Numbered from the stretch's first letter, positions 1-5,016 are shown. The stretch is 5,016 nucleotides of DNA from Trebonia sp. (GCA_030038035.1 JASHPP010000337.1:1-5016), one strand, 5' to 3'. Made by a program: numbers and translations. The notes: generated from the letters alone by a model not told the origin.

Positions 1-375
1 CCGCTCGGGCATCGCCCGGGTGGCGACTTCGTACATGACGGGCCTTTTTCCGCTCAGCCAGTTGACGAGGTAGTCGGCTAGATCGCGCCGCGCGTCGTGT
101 GCCGCTTCGGCGTCGCGCCAGTGCTTAGCGATGCGCGCCGCCGCGTCGGCCGGATCACACGAGAGCAGCTCCTTGATCGCCGCGAGCGGCAACTGCAACT
201 GGCGCAGCATCACGACAAGGCGTGCCTGTTCAAGCTGGACTGTGTCGTAGTAGCGATAACCAGACGCGTGATCGACGCGCGAAGGCACCAGCACCCCGCG
301 TTCGTCGTAGAGACGGAGTGCCTTCAGTGACAGGCGGGACCGCCGGGCGAACTCTCCGATGCTGATCTCTTTCAC
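1..375 (-). CDS. MerR-family transcriptional regulator, N-terminal part (gene runs off the left edge)
   Basis: A minus-strand frame opens with GTG at 375 and stays open to base 1, giving 125 codons. Residues 1-70 form a classic MerR winged helix: 'ISIGEFARRSRLSLKALRLY' is the recognition helix-turn-helix, followed by 'DERGVLVPSRVDHASGYRYY', the wing. A helical linker follows ('RLVVMLRQLQLPLAAIKELL' and onward). From about residue 113, 'PVMYEVATRAMPER' looks like the first strand of a GyrI-like (AraC-type effector-binding) domain, so this is probably a small-molecule-responsive BltR/TipA-like regulator. The ligand cannot be told from the sequence. The start is supported by GGGAG five bases upstream of GTG. 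A promoter with a 19-base spacer and a hairpin lie just upstream, suggesting autoregulation. The C-terminal domain and any co-transcribed gene lie outside the window. The family call is firm; the effector-domain call is moderately sure. Confidence 0.9.
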   Translation of the reverse strand, partial: MKEISIGEFARRSRLSLKALRLYDERGVLVPSRVDHASGYRYYDTVQLEQARLVVMLRQLQLPLAAIKELLSCDPADAAARIAKHWRDAEAAHDARRDLADYLVNWLSGKRPVMYEVATRAMPER

Positions 376-388
376 GCCGACTCCCTCG

Positions 389-413
389 TCGCCGGGCCGA
401 TCCGGCCCGGCGA
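389..413 (-). promoter_or_regulatory. Strong hairpin in the 5' leader of the MerR gene
   Basis: An 11-bp perfect inverted repeat (389-399 with 403-413) encloses a 3-base loop (400-402). It lies 14 bases upstream of the MerR start codon, near the transcription start predicted from the promoter at 418-448. It could be a leader hairpin affecting MerR translation, or a second regulator-binding dyad. There is no T-run, so it does not look like a terminator. The structure is directly visible; the function is inferred. Confidence 0.5.
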
Positions 414-417
414 GATG

Positions 418-448
418 AGTGTGCGGGCTTCCCCAAGGTGAGAGTCAA
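418..448 (-). promoter_or_regulatory. Candidate MerR-type promoter with long spacer, reading toward the MerR gene
   Basis: On the minus strand a -35 box TTGACT (448-443) is followed by a 19-base spacer and a weak -10 box CACACT (423-418). Spacers of 19-20 bases are a hallmark of MerR-controlled promoters, where the regulator untwists DNA to align the boxes. Inside the spacer, CTCACC-TT-GGGGA forms an imperfect dyad, a plausible binding site. The predicted start of transcription is near 411, about 36 bases upstream of the GTG. The -35 box is good and the -10 box matches only 3 of 6 consensus bases. Confidence 0.4.
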
Positions 449-450
449 GG

Positions 451-781
451 CTGCCGGCCGCCGGCCATCTCCCGGCAGCGGAAAGGGGGTTCTGCGACGG
501 CGGGAACGCGACGCGCCCAGCGACGTTCCGGGACGCTCAACTCACGCTCAGCGCTGGCGAGGCCGGGCTTCGGGCCGGCCGGGACCTTCCACCCCCGTGC
601 GCGCCGGCCAGCTCCGCGATCGAGTACTCACTGTCCCCCGCGTGGGTCCTCGCCAGCACGTCAGCGGTGCTCACAGTGAGGACGCCAAAGAATGCCGCAC
701 CTGCGGGACCGGTGATCGCCAGGTCAATGCCGACGACGCCCGAGGTGGCCGGCCTGACCCGCGGTGCGGCTCTGCCTGCGG
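451..781. other. Gene-poor stretch between the MerR and methyltransferase genes
   Basis: Nothing here has a credible start plus coding character on the plus strand; the open frames there translate to Arg/Pro/Gly-rich noise. On the minus strand, 737-537 carries a short protein-like stretch listed separately as a possible recombinase remnant. A 7-bp inverted repeat (451-457 with 472-478, 14-base loop) is present but has no T-run. No RNA gene was recognised. Confidence 0.5.
537..737 (-). pseudogene. Possible decayed serine recombinase (resolvase) fragment
   Basis: On the minus strand the frame from 737 to the TGA at 539-537 reads 'VVGIDLAITGPAGAAFFGVL' and then 'TVSTADVLARTHAG' and 'DSEYSIAELAGAHGG'. 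This resembles the segment of resolvases where 'GIDTTTPAGR.FF.VL' leads to 'ERTRAG' and then a small C-terminal helix-turn-helix ('..Y.IAELA..'). Codons in this stretch favour G/C at position 3 like the true genes. There is no usable start codon, the catalytic serine domain is absent, the linker between THAG and the HTH-like part is shortened, and the last 20 residues are Arg/Pro/Ala-rich noise before the stop. The resemblance is from memory of the family and is weak enough that chance or a different family is possible. Confidence 0.3.
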
Positions 782-1597
782 TTACGGCTTCCGCCCGACC
801 CCGGCATAAATGGCCAGGTTACGGCCGCCGCCCAGGTCCCCGGCTCCTGGCCGCCACCGGTGCACCTGCACGACGCCGGGCTCGAGCAGCTCCAAGCCTT
901 CGAAGAACCGGCAGACCTCAGCGTGCGTGCGCGCCGCGACCGGGACAGTGGCCTGCTCGTTGTACCGCTGCACGCCCTCGGCCACCTCGTCAGCGGCGAC
1001 GTCGCTGGCGATCTGCGAGATGGCCAGGTAACTGCCGGGCAGCACGGCATCCATGAGCCGCCCGACAATCGCGCCCGGTTCTTCCTCATCGGGAATCCCC
1101 TGCAAGATCCCCAGCAGCATGACCGCGACCGGCTGCCCGAAGTCCAGGACGTCGGCCGCCTGCTCCAGGATCGTGCCGGTGGCGCGCAGATCGGCGTCGA
1201 TGTAAGCGGTCGCCCCCTCTGGACTGCTGGTCAGCAGGACCCGGGCGTGGCTGAGCACGATCGGGTCATTGTCCACGTACACCACCCGCGACTGCGGCGC
1301 CGCCGCCTGAGCGACCTGGTGGGTGTTGTTCGCCGAGGGCAGCCCGGTGCCGATATCCAGGAACTGCCGTATACCTGCCTGGGTGACCAGGAAGTGCACC
1401 GCCCGGGCCAGGAACGCGCGCTGCGCCCGGACCGCGACCCGCACATCCGGGTACGCGGCGGCGACCTGCTCGGCGACGGCCCGGTCGGCTTCGAAGTTGT
1501 CCTTACCGCCCAGCCAGAAGTCGTAAACCCGCGCCATATGAGCCCGGGTCGTGTCGAACGGGACACCCCCGCCCGCTGCCTCACGGCTGCCCGCCAC
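782..1597 (-). CDS. SAM-dependent methyltransferase, DUF574/Methyltransf_19 family
   Basis: This is a complete gene of 271 codons ending in TAA. Family signature: 'FDTTRAHMARVYDFWLGGKD' (residues 14-33), then the SAM-binding glycine motif 'FLDIGTGLPSANNTHQVA' (79-96) and the acidic strand 'VVYVDNDPIVLSHARVLL' (105-122) whose Asp109 should contact the SAM ribose. These cytosolic class-I methyltransferases are abundant in actinobacteria and their substrates are mostly unknown. I chose GTG at 1597 because GGGAAAGG lies 8 bases upstream and the length then matches the family (about 270). The same frame also opens at GTG 1678 (298 codons), but that start has a poorer ribosome site and adds a low-complexity leader. 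Two histidines usual in the family appear as Gln: 'GILQGIPDEEEP' (residues 163-174, usually LHF.PD) and 'AISQIASD' (192-199, usually SH). There is no co-directional partner close by. Confidence 0.9.
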   Translation of the reverse strand: MAGSREAAGGGVPFDTTRAHMARVYDFWLGGKDNFEADRAVAEQVAAAYPDVRVAVRAQRAFLARAVHFLVTQAGIRQFLDIGTGLPSANNTHQVAQAAAPQSRVVYVDNDPIVLSHARVLLTSSPEGATAYIDADLRATGTILEQAADVLDFGQPVAVMLLGILQGIPDEEEPGAIVGRLMDAVLPGSYLAISQIASDVAADEVAEGVQRYNEQATVPVAARTHAEVCRFFEGLELLEPGVVQVHRWRPGAGDLGGGRNLAIYAGVGRKP

Positions 1598-1699
1598 CTG
1601 ACCCGCCTTTCCCGCAAGTTTCCCGTCGGGACTAATGCTTCCGCGTCCCGCGGACCCTCGCAACCCGGCGACGGCCACCGGATCGCCGCCCCGCGGTGA

Positions 1700-1755
1700 G
1701 GGCTGGCGGCGGCGCTGCTAGCCGACACGGAGCTGGAAGCCGCCGAAGTCGGCTG
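1700..1755 (+). repeat. Left copy of a 56-bp direct repeat
   Basis: It matches 4961-5016 over 56 bases with one difference (G at 1739, A at 5000), at an offset of 3261 bp. Similarity stops abruptly at its left edge (1699 and 4960 differ, and so does the sequence beyond). The right limit is unknown because the second copy is cut by the window end. In the right copy this is coding sequence near the 3' end of the gene starting at 4319. The left copy lies 22 bases upstream of the outermost possible methyltransferase start. Confidence 0.95.
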
Positions 1756-1796
1756 GCTCGATGACATCCCGGTTACGGGAGACCACATCAACGGTA
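1700..1796 (+). pseudogene. Detached 3' end of a second copy of the 4319 gene
   Basis: Read in the same phase as the gene at 4319, this stretch encodes 'GLAAALLADTELEAAEVGWL' followed by 'DDIPVTGDHINGR'. It repeats the right-edge protein and then supplies what looks like its C-terminus: relatives in this actinobacterial family end in a similar '..DD.VT.D...INR' tail. No upstream part of the gene is present and no stop codon follows in frame until about 2322, so the junction with foreign sequence must lie near 1790-1800. It is an orphan fragment left by duplication or deletion, and it overlaps the presumed start of the DUF2786-type gene. Confidence 0.65.
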
Positions 1797-2474
1797 GACC
1801 TACCAGCGCCGCGCCGCCGGGTGCCCGCCGGCGGTCATCCGGCCACGCGAGGCCCTGTCGGCTCGCGCGCCGCCAAGTCGGGACGGAAGGAGGAACCGGG
1901 CGGGCGGCGGATCGCCGTGGACAACCCCTACGAGGCGCCGAAGGCATCGCTGCTGCAGACGGTCGCGCAGGCCAACCGCTGCCGCATCATCTGGTCAAAG
2001 GAACTGGGCCTGGTGACGGTCATCGGCTTCCCGGCGGACCTGGACGCGGTCGAGCTGCTGTTCACCTCGCTGCTCGTCCAGGCGAACAGCGCGATGCTGC
2101 GGGCCGGGGCGAAGCGCGATGCCCACGGGCGGTCCCGGACCCGGGCGTTCCGCCAGTCGTTCCTGGTTTCCTACGCGATCCGCATCGGCGAGCGGCTGTC
2201 CGAGGCTACCAGTCACGCGGAGCAGCAGGCCGCGGAGGAGCAGGCCGCGGCGCAGCAGGCGACAGGCAGTGCCGGCGGCACGGACCTGGTGCCGTTCCTG
2301 GCGGCACGCCGGCGGGCCGTCGATGACGCGGTGGACGCGATGTTCGGCGACACGCTGACCAGAAGCCGCGCGGTCCGGGCGACCGACGCGGAGGGCTGGC
2401 ATTCCGGCCGGATCGCCGCCGACATGGCAAACCTGCACAACCACGCCGCGGTCGTCGGCACCGCATCGGCGTAG
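1761..2474 (+). CDS. DUF2786-family protein, N-terminally truncated and chimeric
   Basis: From about residue 46 the protein reads like the C-terminal domain of actinobacterial DUF2786 proteins: 'GGRRIAVDNPYEAPKASLLQ', 'ANRCRIIWSKELGLVTVIGF', 'ADLDAVELLFTSLLVQANSA', 'GRSRTRAFRQSFLVSYAIRI', a Glu/Gln/Ala-rich helix ('HAEQQAAEEQAAAQQA'), then 'FLAARRRAVDDAVDAMF' and 'GWHSGRIAADMANLH'. The function of this family is not established. The usual N-terminal DUF2786 segment ('RALLAKAE...TAKAQELMA..') is missing. Residues 1 to about 36 are Arg/Pro-rich and read an alternative frame of the duplicated gene end at 1700-1796. No good ribosome site precedes ATG 1761. GTG 1917 is in frame, but the AAGGAGG at 1887-1893 is 23 bases away, too far to serve it. 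Expression is doubtful, and it may be a pseudogene. Native homology probably begins near 1865. Confidence 0.75.
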   Translation: MTSRLRETTSTVDLPAPRRRVPAGGHPATRGPVGSRAAKSGRKEEPGGRRIAVDNPYEAPKASLLQTVAQANRCRIIWSKELGLVTVIGFPADLDAVELLFTSLLVQANSAMLRAGAKRDAHGRSRTRAFRQSFLVSYAIRIGERLSEATSHAEQQAAEEQAAAQQATGSAGGTDLVPFLAARRRAVDDAVDAMFGDTLTRSRAVRATDAEGWHSGRIAADMANLHNHAAVVGTASA

Positions 2475-2490
2475 CCTGCACCCACATGAC

Positions 2491-2505
2491 CCCCGGCAAA
2501 CGGGG
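2491..2505. other. Small GC hairpin after the DUF2786-type gene
   Basis: CCCCG and CGGGG flank a 5-base GCAAA loop, 17 bases after the TAG stop. It could weakly terminate the upstream transcript, but the stem is only 5 bp and no T-run follows. Confidence 0.2.
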
Positions 2506-2583
2506 AGACGGCATACTGACCCGTTCGCTGTGGACCACGCTTGGCGCGATCGGGCCTCGGCGCGGCGCTGGTAGGCGTTTCTT

Positions 2584-2653
2584 TGCCGACGTACGCCGAC
2601 ACTGTTATTTGCCGGCGAACGTCGGCAAATGCTAATGTGGACGTACGTCGACA
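2584..2653 (+). promoter_or_regulatory. Three iterated 18-bp operators upstream of hipB
   Basis: Three imperfect palindromes share one consensus: TGCCGACGTACGCCGACA (2584-2601), TGCCGGCGAACGTCGGCA (2610-2627) and TGTGGACGTACGTCGACA (2636-2653). Self-complementarity is 7, 7 and 8 of 9 base pairs. Starts are exactly 26 bp apart, leaving two AT-rich 8-bp spacers. The middle site extends to perfect 8-bp arms (2607-2614 and 2623-2630). HipB proteins bind arrayed dyads upstream of their own operon, so these are most likely HipB operators. The third site overlaps the likely -10 box and the second overlaps the -35 box. A 26-bp pitch is about 2.5 helical turns, so neighbouring dimers would sit on roughly opposite faces of the DNA. 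The pattern is read directly; binding by HipB is inferred. Confidence 0.85.
2609..2638 (+). promoter_or_regulatory. Likely hipBA promoter
   Basis: TTGCCG (2609-2614) as -35 and TAATGT (2633-2638) as -10 are separated by 18 bases. The -10 fits the loose TAnnnT form seen in actinobacteria. Transcription would start near 2645, about 40 bases before the hipB ATG. Both boxes overlap palindromic operator sites, so occupancy should block RNA polymerase. Box quality is moderate. Confidence 0.5.
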
Positions 2654-2683
2654 TATGAGCTGAGTCCACAGGGGACAGCTGCG

Positions 2684-2965
2684 ATGAAGATTGTCACCAT
2701 CCACGATCTGGCTTCCGCTGCGCGGGGTCGCCGGCTGGAGCTTGGCCTTACACAGGCCGAACTTGCCGAACGGGCCGGCGTTTCCCGCGACTGGGTCAAC
2801 TACTTCGAAAGAGGGAAGGGCACCGTCGAGCTGGCGCTTGTCCTGCACCTTTTCGAGGCGCTCGGACTTGAGATGGAACTTCGGCCGACACGACCCGACG
2901 CGAATCAGCGTGGCCGCGCGGCCAGCGACCTCAGATCGTTTGTCGACGAGTACATGAGCCGATGA
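2684..2965 (+). CDS. hipB: HipB-like antitoxin / transcriptional repressor (XRE helix-turn-helix, Y4mF type)
   Basis: This is an intact protein of 93 residues. An XRE helix-turn-helix spans about residues 10-66, with 'LGLTQAELAERAGVSRDWVN' as the DNA-binding core, then 'YFERGKGTVELALVLHLFEA' and 'LGLEMELRP', the pattern of HipB/Y4mF antitoxins. The tail ending 'DLRSFVDEYMSR' is a probable flexible toxin-binding extension. HipB dimers neutralise the HipA kinase and repress their own operon. ATG 2684 is supported by GGGG at 2671-2674, nine bases upstream. The stop overlaps the hipA start (ATGA at 2962-2965), indicating translational coupling. Three palindromic operators lie 30-100 bp upstream. 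Nothing in the protein suggests damage, in contrast to the toxin next to it. Confidence 0.9.
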   Translation: MKIVTIHDLASAARGRRLELGLTQAELAERAGVSRDWVNYFERGKGTVELALVLHLFEALGLEMELRPTRPDANQRGRAASDLRSFVDEYMSR

Positions 2966-4192
2966 CAGACAGCCTGACCGTCATCGTCGGTGACGTGATT
3001 GCCGGGGCGGTGACGCGCCTGGCTAGCGGCAAGCTCCAGTTCAACTACGACGAGCAGTACGCTCTGGGGTCTGCTCCCCGACGATCCCGCGGTGATCGCC
3101 ACCTGGGCACGGCACTTCGACCTGGCCCGCGCGGCACCGTTCTCCCTGCTCGGCACGCCGGTAGGCGCGGACTGCGCGGGGGCCGTGCGCTTCGCGCTGC
3201 CGAAGGACACCGACAAGGCCCTCCGTAGAGTAGGCGCAGTCACCTGGCTAACAGAAGAAGACGTCGCCGGACTGCTGAGCGAACTCCGGAGAGATTCGAC
3301 GAGCTGGCTCGGTGCCGGTTTCACGGGCCAGTTCAGCCTCGCCGGAGCCCAGGCGAAGACCGCGCTCATCTTCCAGGACGGGCAGTGGGGGGTTCCCTCG
3401 GGCGCCACCCCTACCACGCACATCCTCAAACCAGCCATTACGGGCCTTGACGACCATGAGCTCAACGAGCACCTCTGTCTTGACGCCGGGCGTCGTGCTG
3501 GCCTGACCACTGTCAAAACGCGGGTAGCGCGATTCGGCGACGAGTCCGCCATCGTGGTGGACCGCTACGACCGCCGGATGACAGAGCATGGCCTCGTCCG
3601 CATACACCAGGAAGACCTGTGTCAGGCGCTCTCGGTGCCCCCCACCAGGAAATACCAGAACCAGGGCGGGCCAGGTGTCCGCGACATAGCCGGCCTGCTC
3701 CGCCGTGCGATGCCGCGCGCGGACGGTGAACTGGCCATCCGCCACTTCGCCGACGCTCTCATCTGGAACTGGCATATAGCGGGCACCGATGGCCACGCCA
3801 AAAACTATTCGCTGCTCCTCCAAAGCGGTGAAGCATTCCTGGCTCCGCTCTACGACGTCGCTTCAGCGTTGCCGTACGGCGATCACGAAGGAACGCTCCG
3901 GCTGGCGATGAAGATAGGCGGCGACTATCACCTCAGCCCTTACCGGAACCGGTGGCCAGCCTCAGCCCATGACCTCGGGCTCGACGCTGATGAGCTCGTG
4001 ACACGCATCGGCGGTCTAGCGACGATCGCCCCGGATGCCTTCACCGATGCGGCGAAGGCATCCGACGTAGCCGACCTGGCCAGCACATTGCCGCCGAGGC
4101 TTACTGATCTAGTGGCACAGCGTTGCGCTCGCTGCGTTCGGCTGCTTACTACAGGAGCCAGCGAACGAGAGTCACGGGCCGAGCCGACGTGA
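2962..4192 (+). pseudogene. hipA: HipA-like serine/threonine kinase toxin with N-terminal deletion and frame break
   Basis: HipA toxins are kinases; E. coli HipA phosphorylates glutamyl-tRNA synthetase and causes growth arrest. The gene starts at ATG 2962, overlapping the hipB stop. Its first 33 codons are normal HipA N-terminus ('GKLQFNYDEQY'). The expected continuation 'LWGLLPDDPAVIATWARHF' appears in another frame from 3062, and the segment usually between them ('..PLS.SMPL....' to 'V.P.L', about 30 residues) is absent. The original frame ends at 3228. The second frame is open from 3014 to the TGA at 4190-4192, and its first start codon after the break is GTG 3092 (366 residues). Numbered from there, the kinase core is complete: 'FSLAGAQAKTAL' (81-92; Ser82 matches E. 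coli Ser150), Lys113 in 'HILKP', catalytic 'GTDGHAKNYS' (Asp233, Asn238) and metal-binding 'PLYDVASALPY' (Asp255). GTG 3092 has no clear ribosome site. Most likely an inactivated toxin; a truncated kinase cannot be excluded. Confidence 0.85.
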
Positions 4193-4254
4193 TCGTCAGG
4201 CGAGTACTGCATCATCAACACCAACGGGCACGCGCTGATTCTCACCCGGAAAAG

Positions 4255-4290
4255 CGAACCCGGGGCCGGCGCGGCTTACCTCGGGGTTCG
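4255..4290. other. Inverted repeat between hipA and the next gene
   Basis: CGAACCC (4255-4261) and GGGTTCG (4284-4290) are perfect 7-base arms around a 22-base GC-rich loop. It lies 62 bases after the hipA stop and 28 bases before the next start. It might be a weak terminator, but there is no T-run and the loop is long. The 126 bases between the two genes hold nothing else I can support. Confidence 0.2.
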
Positions 4291-4318
4291 TACTGGGCTC
4301 CGCGGGAAAGGGGTGCTG

Positions 4319-5016
4319 ATGAGCGGAATGCGGCTGTCGACACAAGTCTCGCCGACCGACTGGATCCGCTTGCGGCTGACCGGCGACGATCCGCGGGTAT
4401 CGCTCCGCGTCGCAGACGTGGTACCTGACGGATACGAGCGCTACGTCCGGCTCTTCCACCCGGTGTACACCGGTGACGAGCTGCTTACCTGGCAGCAGAT
4501 CGCCGACAGCGCCGGTACCCGGTTCCACCCGCTGGCGTACTTCGGGCACCTGCTCGGCGACCGGGCCGAAGAACTCGGTTCCCAGGTGTTCCCTGGCGCG
4601 CTCCAGTACCGGCAGCTCAGCCGCCTGGTAGCCGTGCTGCGCCCGTGGACCCCTGACGCCCTGTGCTGGTTCGCCTATTCGGAAACGGCCGGGGAAGATC
4701 TCGACAATTTCCTGCCGCTGGTGACAGCTCAGGCGTGCTGGCCGCCGGGCGGGCGGGCGGCAGCTACCTTCCGCCTGCGGGATGAGGATTACCTGCTGCT
4801 GACCGGCCCCCTGGATGCGGTTGTCCCGCGGTCCCGGCCAGAACTGGGGCTCGAGCCGGATTACCCGATTCTCTCCCCGCAGCTGTGGTGGCCGGCGGAC
4901 CGGGGCTGGATGGTCATAACGATGATCGACCTCCCGTTCACGCTCATCGGCGCGTCCGCCGGGCTGGCGGCGGCGCTGCTAGCCGACACGGAGCTGGAAA
5001 CCGCCGAAGTCGGCTG
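4319..5016 (+). CDS. Uncharacterised actinobacterial protein, cut by the right edge
   Basis: At least 232 codons are present, with no stop before the window end. ATG 4319 is well supported by AAAGGGG ending 5 bases upstream. I recognise the pattern of a widespread actinobacterial hypothetical family but no function. Landmarks are 'PDGYERYVRLFHPVY' (residues 36-50), 'LTWQQIADSAGTRFHPLAYF' (56-75), 'LCWFAYSETAG' (115-125), a 'YLLLTGPLDAV' strand (158-168), 'PQLWWPADRGWMVITMIDLP' (187-206) and 'FTLIGASAGLAAALLAD' (207-223). It is Trp- and Pro-rich and has no signal peptide or membrane segment, so it is probably a soluble cytosolic protein. Judged from the duplicated fragment at 1700-1796, only 10-20 residues are missing ('DDIPVTGDHINGR' or similar). 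The frame is also open upstream to the hipA stop, but the ribosome site favours 4319. No link to the toxin-antitoxin pair is evident beyond position. Confidence 0.8.
   Translation, partial: MSGMRLSTQVSPTDWIRLRLTGDDPRVSLRVADVVPDGYERYVRLFHPVYTGDELLTWQQIADSAGTRFHPLAYFGHLLGDRAEELGSQVFPGALQYRQLSRLVAVLRPWTPDALCWFAYSETAGEDLDNFLPLVTAQACWPPGGRAAATFRLRDEDYLLLTGPLDAVVPRSRPELGLEPDYPILSPQLWWPADRGWMVITMIDLPFTLIGASAGLAAALLADTELETAEVG
4961..5016 (+). repeat. Right copy of the 56-bp direct repeat (truncated by the window end)
   Basis: It is identical to 1700-1755 except at 5000 (A instead of G), which changes Ala to Thr in the encoded protein ('ELEAAEVG' to 'ELETAEVG'). Here the repeat is ordinary coding sequence inside the gene starting at 4319, so this is the parental copy and the left one is the duplicate fragment. 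The true right boundary lies beyond the window. Confidence 0.95.

Noticed and set aside
438..809. Plus-strand open frame of 123 codons upstream of the methyltransferase stop
   Set aside because: It is Arg/Gly/Pro-rich with no ribosome site or family motif, and overlaps the better minus-strand candidate.
764..1699. Long plus-strand open frame (311 codons) opposite the methyltransferase
   Set aside because: It is antisense to a gene with clear SAM-binding motifs; its translation has no recognisable motif and only reflects GC-rich codon structure.
1231..1947. Minus-strand open frame of 238 codons overlapping the methyltransferase start and the repeat
   Set aside because: Within the methyltransferase region it is a shifted-frame shadow, and elsewhere it is Ser/Arg/Pro-rich without motifs.
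2584..2653. CRISPR-like array (three repeats with regular spacing)
   Set aside because: Repeats are 18 bp, spacers only 8 bp, and the block sits on a promoter in front of an XRE-type gene: operators, not CRISPR.
1995..2848. Minus-strand open frames opposite the DUF2786-type gene and hipB
   Set aside because: They cover the operator array and antisense DNA of two recognisable genes, and their translations are unlike known proteins.
3040..3095. Programmed ribosomal frameshift in hipA
   Set aside because: No slippery heptamer was seen at the junction, and about 30 family residues are missing there, which frameshifting would not explain.
2905..3823. Minus-strand open frames opposite hipA
   Set aside because: They are antisense to the conserved kinase motifs and have no convincing start or domain.
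4255..4290. tRNA T-arm or intrinsic terminator at the GGGTTCG inverted repeat
   Set aside because: There is no cloverleaf around it and no T-run after it; it is listed only as a low-confidence inverted repeat.

Overview
The window looks like chromosomal DNA from a high-GC actinobacterium. GC content is high, third codon positions are mostly G or C, and GTG starts are common. It carries actinobacterial families: an S-adenosyl methyltransferase of the DUF574/Methyltransf_19 type, a DUF2786-type protein and an actinobacterial hypothetical protein. I would guess Streptosporangiaceae or a relative, but the sequence does not settle the genus.

Layout. The minus-strand half (1-1678) holds the N-terminal 125 codons of a MerR-type regulator (1-375). 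Behind it lie a likely promoter with the 19-base spacer typical of MerR control and a strong hairpin (389-448). Next comes a gene-poor stretch (451-781) with what may be a decayed serine-recombinase fragment, then a complete SAM-dependent methyltransferase (782-1597, or from 1678). The plus-strand half (1700-5016) begins with a 56-bp segment that recurs at the right edge of the window (4961-5016, one mismatch). The left copy is the 3' end of the gene that starts at 4319. It runs straight into a DUF2786-family gene (1761-2474) that lacks its normal N-terminal part. A hipB-hipA toxin-antitoxin locus (2684-4192) follows, and then the 5' part of an uncharacterised gene (4319 to the window edge).

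The most informative region is the hip locus. Upstream of hipB are three copies of an 18-bp imperfect palindrome spaced exactly 26 bp start to start, covering the likely promoter, as expected for cooperative autorepression. HipB is intact and its stop overlaps the hipA start (ATGA). hipA keeps its kinase core, but its N-terminal region has lost about 30 codons and changes frame near 3060, so the toxin as read here is broken or made only as an N-terminally truncated form.

Together, the duplicated gene end, the decapitated DUF2786 gene, the damaged toxin and the possible recombinase remnant show a locus rearranged by duplication and deletion. I see no tRNA, rRNA, CRISPR array or intact transposase. 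The direct repeat, operator array and hipA frame break are read directly from the sequence; the family assignments rest on recognised motifs and were not checked against databases.
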